From assembly GCA_036171275.1 (NCBI GenBank), contig JAVHQT010000101.1:1-26819 (forward strand): a stretch of 26,819 bases of DNA. The letters are read 5' to 3'. Shown in pieces: positions 14,159 through 22,635 of this stretch (positions within the stretch are counted from its first letter, which is position 1; the number at the start of each line of letters is the position of its first letter). The position numbers and the translations under genes were made by a program. The notes below the pieces were generated by a model. The model was not told where the DNA came from. It saw only the letters and a program-made list of their open reading frames with translations, and did not search any database. Origin of the DNA: PALSA-1006 sp036171275. GTDB lineage: Bacteria > Pseudomonadota > Gammaproteobacteria > Burkholderiales > Gallionellaceae.

Positions 14159-15262
14159 GTGTCGGATACTGTAATTTCTCAAATGCAACATATCAATCAG
14201 CCACCGCTTAGTTGGTATTTTGAGCCAGACGTTCTAGTTAAAGAACAGACCATTTTGTTTGATCGGGCGCCTAAATATGTAGGGCATGAATTACTGGTTC
14301 CAAACCTGGGCGACTACCATGTTGTTCAATCTGCGCAACAATCTAAAGTGCTGTTCAAGAATGAAAACGGAATTGAGTTACTCTCTAATATTTGCCGGCA
14401 TCGTCAAGCAATTATCTTAACTGGACGGGGCAACACAAAAAACATTTGCTGTCCATTACATAGTTGGACTTATAACTTGCATGGAGAATTATTGGGTGCG
14501 CCTCTCTTTAAAGAAAAGCCATGTTTGAATTTGCTTAAAACGCCTTTGCAAAACTGGAAAGGTTTGCTATTCGAGGGCGAACGGCACATTGCAGATGATC
14601 TTGCCGGTATGCCAGAGTTTAATGAAATTGATTTCTCCGGTTTTATGTTGGATCGAGTTGAAGTTGATGAATATGCTTTTAACTGGAAAACATTTATTGA
14701 GGTTTATCAAGAAGACTACCACGTTGCACCTTTTCATCCTGGACTGGGACGGTTTGTGGATTGTGATAAGCTCAGTTGGACCTTTGGAGAGCAATTTAGC
14801 GTGCAGACTGTTGGCATCAATAACCACCTTGAGAATTCCGGAACGCCTGTGTACGAGCGCTGGTCAGCACAAGTTAAAAAATACAATCGCGGGAAACTGC
14901 CTGAATTAGGTGCAATCTGGTTAACTTATTATCCTAATATCATGGTGGAGTGGTATCCCAATACTTTGGTAATTAGTACTGTTGTTCCGCGCGGTGTCGA
15001 TGCGTGCACGAACATCGTTGAGTTTTATTATCCTGAAGAAATTGTTTTATTTGAGCGGGAATTTATAGAAGCTGAAAAAGCGGCTTATCGAGAAACGGCA
15101 GATGAGGACGATGAAATTTGTTCACGTATGCAGCAAGGGCGGCGCGCCTTATATCTGCAAGGAGTGCAGGATTTTGGTCCTTATCAATCGCCGAGCGAAG
15201 ACGGGTTGCGCCATTTTCATCAGTATTTAATCCGTAATTTACGGGAATACTTTCCTTTTTAA
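14159..15262 (+). CDS. Rieske [2Fe-2S] non-heme iron oxygenase, alpha-type subunit
   Basis: The GTG at 14159 gives 367 residues and has AAGGTG just upstream; an earlier TTG (14126) and a later ATG (14183) are possible. Cys79-X-His81 and Cys98-X2-His101 ligate the Rieske cluster. The catalytic domain carries E-D-Y-H-V-A-P-F-H, so His188 and His193 are the likely mononuclear iron ligands, with an acidic third ligand expected near the D-E-D-D-E-I-C region. Proteins of this class hydroxylate or demethylate organic substrates using a separate reductase, and no reductase is encoded nearby. Substrate unknown. It heads a cassette with the transporter downstream. Confidence 0.9.
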   Translation: MSDTVISQMQHINQPPLSWYFEPDVLVKEQTILFDRAPKYVGHELLVPNLGDYHVVQSAQQSKVLFKNENGIELLSNICRHRQAIILTGRGNTKNICCPLHSWTYNLHGELLGAPLFKEKPCLNLLKTPLQNWKGLLFEGERHIADDLAGMPEFNEIDFSGFMLDRVEVDEYAFNWKTFIEVYQEDYHVAPFHPGLGRFVDCDKLSWTFGEQFSVQTVGINNHLENSGTPVYERWSAQVKKYNRGKLPELGAIWLTYYPNIMVEWYPNTLVISTVVPRGVDACTNIVEFYYPEEIVLFEREFIEAEKAAYRETADEDDEICSRMQQGRRALYLQGVQDFGPYQSPSEDGLRHFHQYLIRNLREYFPF

Positions 15263-15268
15263 CCGACT

Positions 15269-16141
15269 ATGGGCGCTTTCTGGATGCTCATTGCCGGGCT
15301 GCTTTTTGCGTGCATGGGGGTATTTGTAAAACTTGGCGCACCCTATTTTTCAAATTTGGAATTGGTTTTTTATCGTTCGTTTATCGGTTTATTGCTGGTA
15401 TCAGCGATCTTAATTCACAAGCATGGAACGCTTCGCACCCGGTATTGGAAAAGTCATATCTGGCGGGGTATTTCCGGATCGATTGCGTTGGTGCTTTTCT
15501 TTTACTGTATTACCCGCTTGCCCTTGGCAACGGCGATTACTTTAAATTACACCTCGCCGCTCTTTTTGACCTTGCTCACGCTACTTGTTTTTCGGGAATC
15601 TTTTTCCATTCCCATGATTCTGGCTGTTTTGATTGGTTTTATCGGTACACTTTTCGTGTTGAGACCGACCTTTGATAATGAACATCTATTCACGGGGCTT
15701 CTTGGTTTACTTTCTGGCTTTCTTGCCGCAGTTGCCATGTTTAATGTGCGGCAACTTGGGCGATGTGGTGAGCCTGACTACCGAATTGTCTTTTACTTTA
15801 GTCTAATCGCGACACTAATGAGCGCTGCCATCTTGTTGATGACTGCAACGCATTCTTTGAGTTGGGATCATTTTTTAATTTTAATTGGCTTGGCACTCAG
15901 TGGAACCTTGGCTCAACTAGCGCTAACGCGTGCTTATGCGACCGGCAACACCAACTTGGTCAGTACTTTTTCCTACAGTACAATCTTATTTGCCAGTTTT
16001 TTTGGCATCTTCATCTGGCATGAATCCTTGCCCAATGAAGGGTTGCTTGGCATGGTGCTTATTATTGCCAGCGGTGTGTTAAGCTTCAAATCATCCCCAA
16101 AGTTAGAAGGAAAAGATAATGATTACCATTCAACAAAATGA
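15269..16141 (+). CDS. EamA/DMT-family transporter
   Basis: This 290-residue protein is highly hydrophobic, with about ten predicted membrane helices in two repeated EamA halves. It begins M-G-A-F-W-M-L-I-A-G-L-L-F-A-C-M-G-V; the first-half motif L-N-Y-T-S-P-L-F is typical of the drug/metabolite transporter superfamily. Members export or import small metabolites; the substrate here cannot be read from sequence. It starts 6 bp after the Rieske gene with no clear ribosome binding site, suggesting coupling, and its end overlaps the next gene by 23 bp. Confidence 0.9.
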   Translation: MGAFWMLIAGLLFACMGVFVKLGAPYFSNLELVFYRSFIGLLLVSAILIHKHGTLRTRYWKSHIWRGISGSIALVLFFYCITRLPLATAITLNYTSPLFLTLLTLLVFRESFSIPMILAVLIGFIGTLFVLRPTFDNEHLFTGLLGLLSGFLAAVAMFNVRQLGRCGEPDYRIVFYFSLIATLMSAAILLMTATHSLSWDHFLILIGLALSGTLAQLALTRAYATGNTNLVSTFSYSTILFASFFGIFIWHESLPNEGLLGMVLIIASGVLSFKSSPKLEGKDNDYHSTK

Positions 16142-16469
16142 AACGCATCTCAACATTGCGGTTTTAGGAGAATTTACGCTAGCAGATTTCAAGCAATTTG
16201 AAGAAAACGCGTTGTATAAGCTCAAATCGCCAGGGGCGATCAACGTGTTGTTCGATTTGCGTGGCATGTTAGATTTCACGGCGGATGTCGCTTGGGAAGA
16301 GTTTAAGTTTTTCAGCCGCGACCATCAGCATGATTTCAACAAAATTGCCCTCGTGACCAACGACCAATGGTTGATCTGGCACGCTACGCTGACTCGGTTG
16401 TTTGTGGATGCCAAGATCCAAACGTTTGATGAGTATTCTGAAGCCCAATCATGGTTTTTGGCTGAATAA
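16119..16469 (+). CDS. SpoIIAA-like (STAS-fold) protein
   Basis: This small soluble protein of 116 residues has no signal peptide. The layout I-T-I-Q-Q-N-E-T-H-L-N-I-A-V-L-G-E-F-T-L-A-D-F at the start, the central N-V-L-F-D-L-R-G-M and the final D-E-Y-S-E-A-Q-S-W-F-L match the SpoIIAA-like family (STAS fold, often called DUF3478-type). The molecular role of this family is poorly known; lipid or protein binding has been proposed. AGAAGGAAAAG lies before the ATG, within the preceding gene. Confidence 0.8.
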   Translation: MITIQQNETHLNIAVLGEFTLADFKQFEENALYKLKSPGAINVLFDLRGMLDFTADVAWEEFKFFSRDHQHDFNKIALVTNDQWLIWHATLTRLFVDAKIQTFDEYSEAQSWFLAE

Positions 16470-16474
16470 ACAGT

Positions 16475-16864
16475 ATGTTTCGATTAAGTATTTTAGGGAT
16501 GCTTAGTTTGATGTTATCGGGCTGTGTTTATGTACCGGTTGTGCAAGAACCCAGCAATATAGAGGCAGGGTGTCACACCATCACCAAAGATTTAAGCTTA
16601 GAAACGATTGAGTTACAAGGTGCAGAGCGCAACCAAGGCTGCAACCAAAATGCGGAATGCCTCAATGCTTTACTGGCTAGTGCCACCGTATTAGCAGCGG
16701 GTAGCGCGATTATTTCGGGTAGCATCGTACTAACCGGAAAAGCAATTCATTGGCTGGAATATCAAGGAACATGCAGTGATGGCTATTTGAATCGAACTAA
16801 ACGAGTTTTTTTGGAGTCTTTTTCTCATGATATCCCGAATGACTTTGCAATAAATAAAAAATAA
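16475..16864 (+). CDS. Putative cysteine-rich lipoprotein
   Basis: This protein of 129 residues matches no family I recognise. The N-terminus has a signal peptide ending in a lipobox, L-S-G-C, with Cys17 as the likely lipidated residue. The mature part holds four further cysteines (33, 56, 62, 100), which could form disulfides in the periplasm, and a hydrophobic stretch at about 66-88 rich in Ala, Gly and Ile. No Asp follows Cys17, so outer-membrane sorting is expected under the usual +2 rule. It starts 5 bp after the SpoIIAA-like gene and probably belongs to the same transcript. Confidence 0.75.
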   Translation: MFRLSILGMLSLMLSGCVYVPVVQEPSNIEAGCHTITKDLSLETIELQGAERNQGCNQNAECLNALLASATVLAAGSAIISGSIVLTGKAIHWLEYQGTCSDGYLNRTKRVFLESFSHDIPNDFAINKK

Positions 16865-16892
16865 TTCAATATAATCAATAACTTATAAATTT
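16863..16892 (+). repeat. AT-rich element, copy A
   Basis: The core at 16871-16886 is ATAATCAATAACTTAT. It lies between the lipoprotein gene and prfC. It matches copy D (inside comEC) at 24 of 30 positions, and contains TATAAT at 16870-16875, so it may also act as a -10 box (a TTGCAA lies 19 bp upstream, a long spacer). Confidence 0.5.
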
Positions 16893-16982
16893 AATAGTTT
16901 CTGGAGAGCGCTGAAACGGTGTGGTTTAGACATTCCGCTTGCTTGCCCTTAGACTTGCCCACTTTTTTGACAGGCACTTTTC

Positions 16983-18623
16983 ATGTCCGCAGATCTTAAT
17001 TCTTTATTACCCGAATCCATTGCCATATCGCCAGATTTAATTGCGCGCGAAGTTCGGCGCCGCCGGACTTTCGGCATAATTTCTCACCCCGATGCCGGCA
17101 AGACTACGCTGACTGAAAAGCTATTGCTATTTTCTGGCGCGATTCAAATGGCGGGCACGGTCAAGGCGCGTAAAAGTGGTCGACACGCTACCTCGGACTG
17201 GATGGATATTGAAAAACAACGCGGCATTTCGGTTGCTAGTTCGGTGATGCAATTTGAATATCGCGACCACGTAGTGAATCTGCTGGATACGCCCGGTCAC
17301 CAAGACTTTTCCGAAGATACTTATCGCGTCTTAACGGCGGTCGATTCTGCACTGATGGTGATCGACGCAGCCAAAGGTGTGGAAGCGCAAACCATCAAAT
17401 TACTAAACGTGTGCCGGATGCGTAACACGCCGATTGTCACCTTTATGAATAAGATGGACAGAGAAGTGCGCGATTCTCTGGAATTGTTGGATGAAGTGGA
17501 AGCGGTACTGAGCATACACTGTGCCCCCGTCACGTGGCCGATTGGCATGGGCAAAACGTTTCGCGGGGTTTATCACCTTATTCGTGATGAAATCATGTTG
17601 TTTGAAGCGGGCTCTGAACGCGCCGACCAAGAATTTGAAATTATTAATGGCATCGACAATACTCGTTTGGCGGCAATGTTTCCGCTGGAAATTGAACAGC
17701 TTAAAATGGAAGTAGAGTTGGTGAAGGGAGCGTCGCATCCCTTTGATTTAAATCGCTTTCTTGAAGGGAAACAAACGCCGGTTTTTTTTGGTTCGGCGAT
17801 TAACAATTTTGGTGTGCGCGAAATTTTGGATGCACTGCTAGATTGGGCACCGGCACCGATTGAGCGTGATGCGACCCTGCGTCGCGTCAATCCCAACGAG
17901 CAACCGTTTTCGGGTTTTGTGTTTAAAATCCAAGCCAATATGGATGCGAATCACCGCGACCGCATTGCCTTTTTACGGGTGTGTTCTGGGCATTTTCAGC
18001 GCGGCATGAAGGTGAAGCATTTGCGCATTAACCGCGAAATTCGCGTTTCCAATGTGGTCACTTTCATGGCGTCGTCCCGCGAACAGGTGGAAGAAGCTTA
18101 CGCGGGTGACATTATCGGTTTGCCCAATCACGGCAATATGCAGATTGGCGATAGTTTTTCCGAAGGAGAAATGCTGCAATTCACTGGCATTCCCTACTTC
18201 GCGCCGGATTTTTTTCGCTCGGTACGGATTAGAAATCCGATTAAAGTCAAACAGTTACATAAAGGCTTGCAGCAACTCGGCGAAGAAGGTGCGGTGCAGG
18301 TTTTTAAGCCACTGGATGGCGGAGACTTGATTTTAGGCGCGGTCGGGATGCTGCAGTTCGACGTGGTGGCCAGTCGTTTGCAAGGTGAATATGGCGTGGA
18401 TGCGATGTTTGAAGGCACCAGCACCAGCAGTGCACGCTGGGTCACTTGCGAGGACAAAAAAATGCTCGCCGATTTCGAAAAAGTGCTGTCGCATAATTTA
18501 TCTGTCGATGCGGCTGGCAATTTAGCCTACCTCGCACCGAACAACGTGAATCTAAAATTAACGCAAGAACGCTGGCCCAAAGTGGTGTTTCATACCACCC
18601 GCGAACACGCAGTCAAACTGTAA
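16983..18623 (+). CDS. prfC: Peptide chain release factor 3
   Basis: This 546-residue GTPase removes RF1/RF2 from the ribosome after peptide release. G1 is H-P-D-A-G-K-T at 35-41, G3 D-T-P-G-H-Q-D-F at 102-109, and G4 N-K-M-D at 156-159. The region W-M-D-I-E-K-Q-R-G-I-S-V-A-S-S-V-M-Q-F is the RF3-type switch I, which separates it from EF-G. Length matches bacterial RF3. The ATG has only a weak ribosome binding site. A 118-bp gap upstream carries AT-rich element A. Confidence 0.97.
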   Translation: MSADLNSLLPESIAISPDLIAREVRRRRTFGIISHPDAGKTTLTEKLLLFSGAIQMAGTVKARKSGRHATSDWMDIEKQRGISVASSVMQFEYRDHVVNLLDTPGHQDFSEDTYRVLTAVDSALMVIDAAKGVEAQTIKLLNVCRMRNTPIVTFMNKMDREVRDSLELLDEVEAVLSIHCAPVTWPIGMGKTFRGVYHLIRDEIMLFEAGSERADQEFEIINGIDNTRLAAMFPLEIEQLKMEVELVKGASHPFDLNRFLEGKQTPVFFGSAINNFGVREILDALLDWAPAPIERDATLRRVNPNEQPFSGFVFKIQANMDANHRDRIAFLRVCSGHFQRGMKVKHLRINREIRVSNVVTFMASSREQVEEAYAGDIIGLPNHGNMQIGDSFSEGEMLQFTGIPYFAPDFFRSVRIRNPIKVKQLHKGLQQLGEEGAVQVFKPLDGGDLILGAVGMLQFDVVASRLQGEYGVDAMFEGTSTSSARWVTCEDKKMLADFEKVLSHNLSVDAAGNLAYLAPNNVNLKLTQERWPKVVFHTTREHAVKL

Positions 18624-18666
18624 GTCCGCTGTCTGATACCACGCGCTTAAGTCCAATAAATCGACC

Positions 18667-19416
18667 ATGTCCCTGCTCATTCTGCCTCAGTTTAGTCGCA
18701 GCCAGATTTTATTAGGCGATGTCGGCATTCAACATCTGCAACGGCAGCATCTTTTTGTTGCTGGCATGGGCGGTGTTGGTTCATATTGCGTCGAAGCTTT
18801 GGCGCGCGCTGGCATTGGCCGCTTAACGTTGCTCGACCATGACTGTGTAGCGGTGAGTAATCTCAATCGGCAGTTGCCGGCGTTGCTATCCACCATCGGA
18901 CAATCTAAAGCGGAGCTGATGCGAGCGCGCATTGCCGACATCAACCCAGATTGCCAAGTGACGATTTTGACCGACTTTCTGGGTATTGAAAATGTCAATC
19001 AACTTGTACCGGGCGATGTGAGCTATGTTATTGATTGCATTGACTCTTTATCCTGTAAAGTTGCTTTGGTGGTGGAAAGTTATAAGCGGGGTTTAAAGGT
19101 TGCCTCCAGCATGGGTGCCGGCAATCGGCTTGATCCGACGCGGATAAAAATTGCCGATATTAGCGAGACAATTTTGTGTCCATTAGCGCGCGAAATGCGT
19201 AAACGCTTGCGAAATGAAGCAGTGTATTCCGGCATTCTCACCGTCTTTTCAGATGAACCCCCGCATCCACCATTGCCACCAGAACCGACTGGACGCGGAC
19301 GTCCGCGGGCAGTAAACGGCACGATTAGTTATATGCCACCGTTGTTTGGCATGATGTTGGCCGGCGCGGTGCTGCAGCGCCTACTCGCCGATTGCCCTGA
19401 TTTTAACAATGGCTAA
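18667..19416 (+). CDS. tcdA: tRNA threonylcarbamoyladenosine dehydratase (TcdA/CsdL)
   Basis: This 249-residue member of the ThiF/MoeB/E1 family converts t6A37 of tRNA to cyclic ct6A with ATP. The nucleotide-binding G-M-G-G-V-G-S-Y-C-V-E-A-L-A-R-A-G-I-G is at about 33-51, followed by D-H-D and N-L-N-R-Q, then the D-C-I-D-S motif. The C-terminal P-T-G-R-G-R-P-R-A-V-N-G-T-I segment is typical of TcdA and not of ThiF or MoeB. It has no CXXC zinc motifs. Cys174 neighbourhood (T-I-L-C-P-L) is unremarkable. Confidence 0.9.
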   Translation: MSLLILPQFSRSQILLGDVGIQHLQRQHLFVAGMGGVGSYCVEALARAGIGRLTLLDHDCVAVSNLNRQLPALLSTIGQSKAELMRARIADINPDCQVTILTDFLGIENVNQLVPGDVSYVIDCIDSLSCKVALVVESYKRGLKVASSMGAGNRLDPTRIKIADISETILCPLAREMRKRLRNEAVYSGILTVFSDEPPHPPLPPEPTGRGRPRAVNGTISYMPPLFGMMLAGAVLQRLLADCPDFNNG

Positions 19417-19430
19417 AAATTGAAATTGGT

Positions 19431-19436
19431 TATAAT
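19431..19436 (+). promoter_or_regulatory. -10 box directly before nadK
   Basis: A perfect TATAAT ends 7 bp before the nadK ATG (19444). Transcription from it would begin at or next to the A of the start codon, giving a leaderless or nearly leaderless mRNA. No good -35 element is visible at 16-18 bp, and there is no ribosome binding site before the ATG, which fits the leaderless reading. Confidence 0.45.
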
Positions 19437-19443
19437 CCAGCCC

Positions 19444-20316
19444 ATGAAACTCGCCTTTAACTCTGTTGCCCTAATCGGAAAATATAAAACGCCTGCCATT
19501 GCTATGCCGTTGTTGCGGCTGGCCGCATTTATGGCAGCTAAAGGCGTGCAGGTCACAGTGGATAGTTTAACGGCGGAACATTTGGGACAACATGATTACC
19601 GCGTTTTGTCACTGAACGAAATGCAAGGCAAGGTCGAATTGGCCGTGGTCATGGGTGGCGATGGTACGATGTTAAACATTGCACGCACTTTAACGCCGTT
19701 TGGCATTCCGCTGGTGGGTGTAAATCAAGGGCGGCTGGGCTTTTTAACCGACTTGTCCTTGGATTCGATGAAACACAGTCTGACTGCGATCCTACAAGGG
19801 CATTGCGTTACCGAGAAACGAATGTTGTTGGGCGTGCAGGTACAGCGAAATCAGAATGAAGTCTGTCATGCCTTGGCGTTTAATGAGATGGTGGTACACC
19901 GCAGCAATATCGATAGCATGATTGAATGTGAAGTACGAATTGATGGCGAATATCTTTACACACAACGCGCCGATGGCTTAATTGTTGCGACCCCCACGGG
20001 TTCAACCGCCTACGCACTGTCGGCTGGCGGTCCGATTATTCATCCCTCACTGGACGTGATTACGTTAGTTCCGGTATGTCCACATACCTTGAGCAATCGA
20101 CCGATTGTGGTGAACGGTTCTTCTGTGATTGAAGTATTAATGCACCGAGCCGGCGAAGTGCATGTGCGTTTTGATAGTCATACCCATTTTGATTTACTAC
20201 TGAATGATCGGTTACTGGTGACGCGGCATCCAGAAATGGTGCAGCTTCTTCACCCCGTTGGTCATAGCTACTATCACACCCTGCGCGAAAAACTGTTGTG
20301 GAATAAAACTTTTTAA
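19444..20316 (+). CDS. nadK: NAD kinase
   Basis: I start at ATG 19444 (M-K-L-A-F-N-S-V-A-L-I-G-K); an in-frame TTG 24 bp earlier overlaps the -10 box and is rejected. The protein of 290 residues phosphorylates NAD to NADP. The G-G-D-G-T motif lies at 71-75, with the later A-F-N-E-M-V-V motif and D-G-L-I-V-A-T-P-T-G-S-T-A-Y-A-L-S-A-G-G-P substrate site. The order nadK-recN is widely conserved in betaproteobacteria. Confidence 0.96.
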   Translation: MKLAFNSVALIGKYKTPAIAMPLLRLAAFMAAKGVQVTVDSLTAEHLGQHDYRVLSLNEMQGKVELAVVMGGDGTMLNIARTLTPFGIPLVGVNQGRLGFLTDLSLDSMKHSLTAILQGHCVTEKRMLLGVQVQRNQNEVCHALAFNEMVVHRSNIDSMIECEVRIDGEYLYTQRADGLIVATPTGSTAYALSAGGPIIHPSLDVITLVPVCPHTLSNRPIVVNGSSVIEVLMHRAGEVHVRFDSHTHFDLLLNDRLLVTRHPEMVQLLHPVGHSYYHTLREKLLWNKTF

Positions 20317-20430
20317 TTGCGTTAAAAATTCAGATGAACATGCCTTGCACTACCCCCTTTTTTGCCTTTTCCCACTTTCGATCCGAGACGGATGCGTGGC
20401 GCGTTTTTTTTCTGACTGAGCCGTTCCTGC

Positions 20431-22095
20431 ATGCTTAAATTTCTGTCGATTCGTAACTTTGTCATTGTTGACGCGCTTGAGCTGAATTTTGGCACAGGTT
20501 TTACGGCTTTGACCGGCGAGACGGGAGCGGGTAAATCAATTTTGCTAGACGCTTTGTCGTTGGTTTTAGGCGAGCGCGCCGACGGTAGTTTGGTTCGCGT
20601 CGGTTGCGAACGCGCCGAAATCAGCGCCGAATTTAATCTTGCTAGCTTGCCACTGTTGCGTTTTTTGCTGAGTGAACAAGAATTAGACGATGAGGACGTG
20701 AATATCTGCTTAATGCGTCGGACATTGGATGCAAGTGGTCGCTCACGTAGCTATATCAACGGTCGGAGTGTCACTTTGCAGCAATTGCGCGAAGTGGGCG
20801 AAAGTCTGATTGATATTCATGGGCAACATGCTCATCAATCTTTGCTACGAGGCGATGCGCAGCGCATTTTGCTTGACACGCATGCCGGTTTGCAAATTCA
20901 AGTGGGCGCAGTGACCGAGCAGTTTAAGCACTGGCAGACCTTGCATAGACGCCGTTTGCAATTAGAAAACAATGCAGAAGCGGTGGCGGCGGAACGCGAA
21001 TTGCTGATGTTTCAGCAGCAAGAATTAGCTGCTTTGGCTTTCTCCGAGGCTGATTGGGAAAGCCTGCAAGCCGATTATGCGCGCTTGTCGCACGCCGCCA
21101 GTTTGCTAGAAACTGCCCAGTTTGGCGTGGAAATATTGAGTGAATCGGACAGCGCTTGCTTGGGGCAATTGAGTGCGCTTGCCGCTCGGGTTCGAGAAGG
21201 ATTGGTGTTTGATGCCGAGCTACACGATACGTTAACGATGTTGGACAGCGCACAAAATGAATTGCAAGAAGCGGTTTATGCCTTGCGCCACTACCAACAA
21301 AAACTAGATGCCGATCCGCAACAACTCCGCGAATTGGAGACGCGTATCAACGATGTCGTCAGCGCAGCGCACAAATATCGGGTATCGCCCGAACAATTGC
21401 CTGGGGTCTTAGCCGACATGACCTCGCGTTTGAGTGAACTGGGCGGTGGCGCGGATGCCGCAGACCTCGTGCAACAAGACGCGGCAGCTTATGACCGTTA
21501 TTTGAGTTTGGCACAACAACTCAGTGCAGCGCGTCAGACTGCGGCAAGCGCCTTATCCGCTGAAATCAGTAGCGCGATGCAAACCTTGGCAATGCAAGGT
21601 GGGCAATTTTCGGTATGCGTACAGCCACTGACTGAAGGTCTTGCGCATGGTTTGGAAAACATTGAATTTCAAGTAGCCGCTAATTTGGGTTTGCCTTTGC
21701 GCAGCTTGGCAAAAGTGGCTTCTGGCGGCGAATTGTCGCGCATCAGTTTGGCGATTCAAGTCGCTGCTAGCCGCGCAGCAACCGTGCCAACACTGATCTT
21801 TGACGAGGTGGATAGTGGCATTGGTGGGCGCGTGGCCGAGATTGTGGGTGCGCTGTTACAACAACTCGGGCAGCGGCATCAAGTGTTGTGCGTGACACAT
21901 TTGCCGCAAGTAGCGGCACAAGCCGATGCGCAATGGCAGGTCAGCAAAGCGGCACAAAATGGCTTTACGTTGAGCCAAATCAAGGAGTTGTCGCCAGCGG
22001 AACGCATTGAAGAAATTGCCCGAATGTTGGGTGGCGTGACCTTAACCGACACCACTCGTAAACACGCGGCAGAAATGTTGGGCGTGGCGATTTAG
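20431..22095 (+). CDS. recN: DNA repair protein RecN
   Basis: This 554-residue SMC-like ATPase of double-strand break repair has Walker A G-E-T-G-A-G-K-S at 29-36. An ABC signature A-S-G-G-E-L-S-R lies at 430-437, and Walker B L-I-F-D-E-V-D-S-G-I-G-G around Asp458-Glu459. The middle (about 150-350) is alanine/glutamine/leucine-rich and probably coiled coil. No clear LexA box is seen in the 114-bp gap after nadK. Confidence 0.96.
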   Translation: MLKFLSIRNFVIVDALELNFGTGFTALTGETGAGKSILLDALSLVLGERADGSLVRVGCERAEISAEFNLASLPLLRFLLSEQELDDEDVNICLMRRTLDASGRSRSYINGRSVTLQQLREVGESLIDIHGQHAHQSLLRGDAQRILLDTHAGLQIQVGAVTEQFKHWQTLHRRRLQLENNAEAVAAERELLMFQQQELAALAFSEADWESLQADYARLSHAASLLETAQFGVEILSESDSACLGQLSALAARVREGLVFDAELHDTLTMLDSAQNELQEAVYALRHYQQKLDADPQQLRELETRINDVVSAAHKYRVSPEQLPGVLADMTSRLSELGGGADAADLVQQDAAAYDRYLSLAQQLSAARQTAASALSAEISSAMQTLAMQGGQFSVCVQPLTEGLAHGLENIEFQVAANLGLPLRSLAKVASGGELSRISLAIQVAASRAATVPTLIFDEVDSGIGGRVAEIVGALLQQLGQRHQVLCVTHLPQVAAQADAQWQVSKAAQNGFTLSQIKELSPAERIEEIARMLGGVTLTDTTRKHAAEMLGVAI

Positions 22096-22114
22096 ACTAG
22101 CCAGGATTAGGGAG

Positions 22115-22139
22115 CGAGAATGGATGTTAAATATTCTCG
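22115..22139 (+). promoter_or_regulatory. Hairpin downstream of recN
   Basis: CGAGAAT (22115-22121) pairs with ATTCTCG (22133-22139) around 11 nt. No T-run follows, so it is a weak terminator candidate at best; it may mark a transcript end by protection. The gap to bamE otherwise holds AT-rich element B and a small GCGCC/GGCGC stem near 22225. Confidence 0.35.
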
Positions 22140-22158
22140 TGCGGACTTAAATTAAAAA

Positions 22159-22188
22159 AGTTAAATATAATCAATTAGTTATGAATTT
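22159..22188 (+). repeat. AT-rich element, copy B
   Basis: The core at 22167-22182 is ATAATCAATTAGTTAT, an imperfect palindrome around AATT. It matches copy D at 25 of 30 positions and sits in the recN-bamE gap. TATAAT occurs at 22166-22171, but I see no -35 at a good distance. Confidence 0.5.
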
Positions 22189-22305
22189 TTGTGAGTAGGG
22201 CGAATGAATTAATTTTGCTGTTGCGCCCATGAATAGGTGGCGCTGTATTGTGCATCATTGTGGAATAGATTAGGTTGAGTTGAATTACATAAGGTATTGA
22301 TTATT

Positions 22306-22626
22306 ATGCGTATTTTTATTTTTTTGCTGTTGTTATCGCTCAGTTCATGTACTTGGTTGAAGCCGCATAAACTCGAAATTCGCCAAGGAAATTGGGTGAC
22401 GCCAGAAATGCGTACACATTTGCAAGTCGGTATGAATAAAATTCAGGTCAAAGCGCTGTTGGGCACGCCATTGATTAGCGACCCGTTTCATTCGCAGCGC
22501 TGGGATTATCTTTACCAATTAAGGCAAGAAGGAATTCTTGTCGAAAATAAACGGCTGACTGTTTATTTTGACAGTGAAAAAGTGCAACGAATTGAAGAAA
22601 ATCAGTCAGCGCCAATTGCGCCTTAG
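22306..22626 (+). CDS. bamE: Outer membrane assembly lipoprotein BamE (SmpA/OmlA family)
   Basis: I choose ATG 22306 (M-R-I-F-I-F-L-L); it gives 106 residues and a normal signal peptide. The lipobox L-S-S-C ends at Cys15. The family core is visible: Q-G-N-W-V-T-P-E-M, L-Q-V-G-M-N-K-I-Q-V-K-A-L-L-G-T-P-L-I-S-D-P-F and W-D-Y-L-Y. BamE stabilises the BamABCD machine that inserts beta-barrel proteins. AAGGT lies upstream. dapB follows after 9 bp, the usual pair; fur, often divergent from bamE in this group, is absent here. Confidence 0.92.
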   Translation: MRIFIFLLLLSLSSCTWLKPHKLEIRQGNWVTPEMRTHLQVGMNKIQVKALLGTPLISDPFHSQRWDYLYQLRQEGILVENKRLTVYFDSEKVQRIEENQSAPIAP

Positions 22627-22635
22627 GAATCAAAG

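Noticed and set aside
20381..20411. Terminator between nadK and recN
   Set aside because: The hairpin ATCCG/CGGAT has only 5 bp and is about 10 bp from the T8 run, too far for a normal intrinsic terminator.
22159..22188. Fur box before bamE
   Set aside because: The AT-rich, imperfectly palindromic sequence is superficially similar, but it lacks the GATAAT repeats and matches element copies elsewhere better.
22120..22270. Small ORFs in the recN-bamE gap (11-14 codons)
   Set aside because: They are very short, overlap hairpin or repeat sequence and show no conserved pattern that I can judge.
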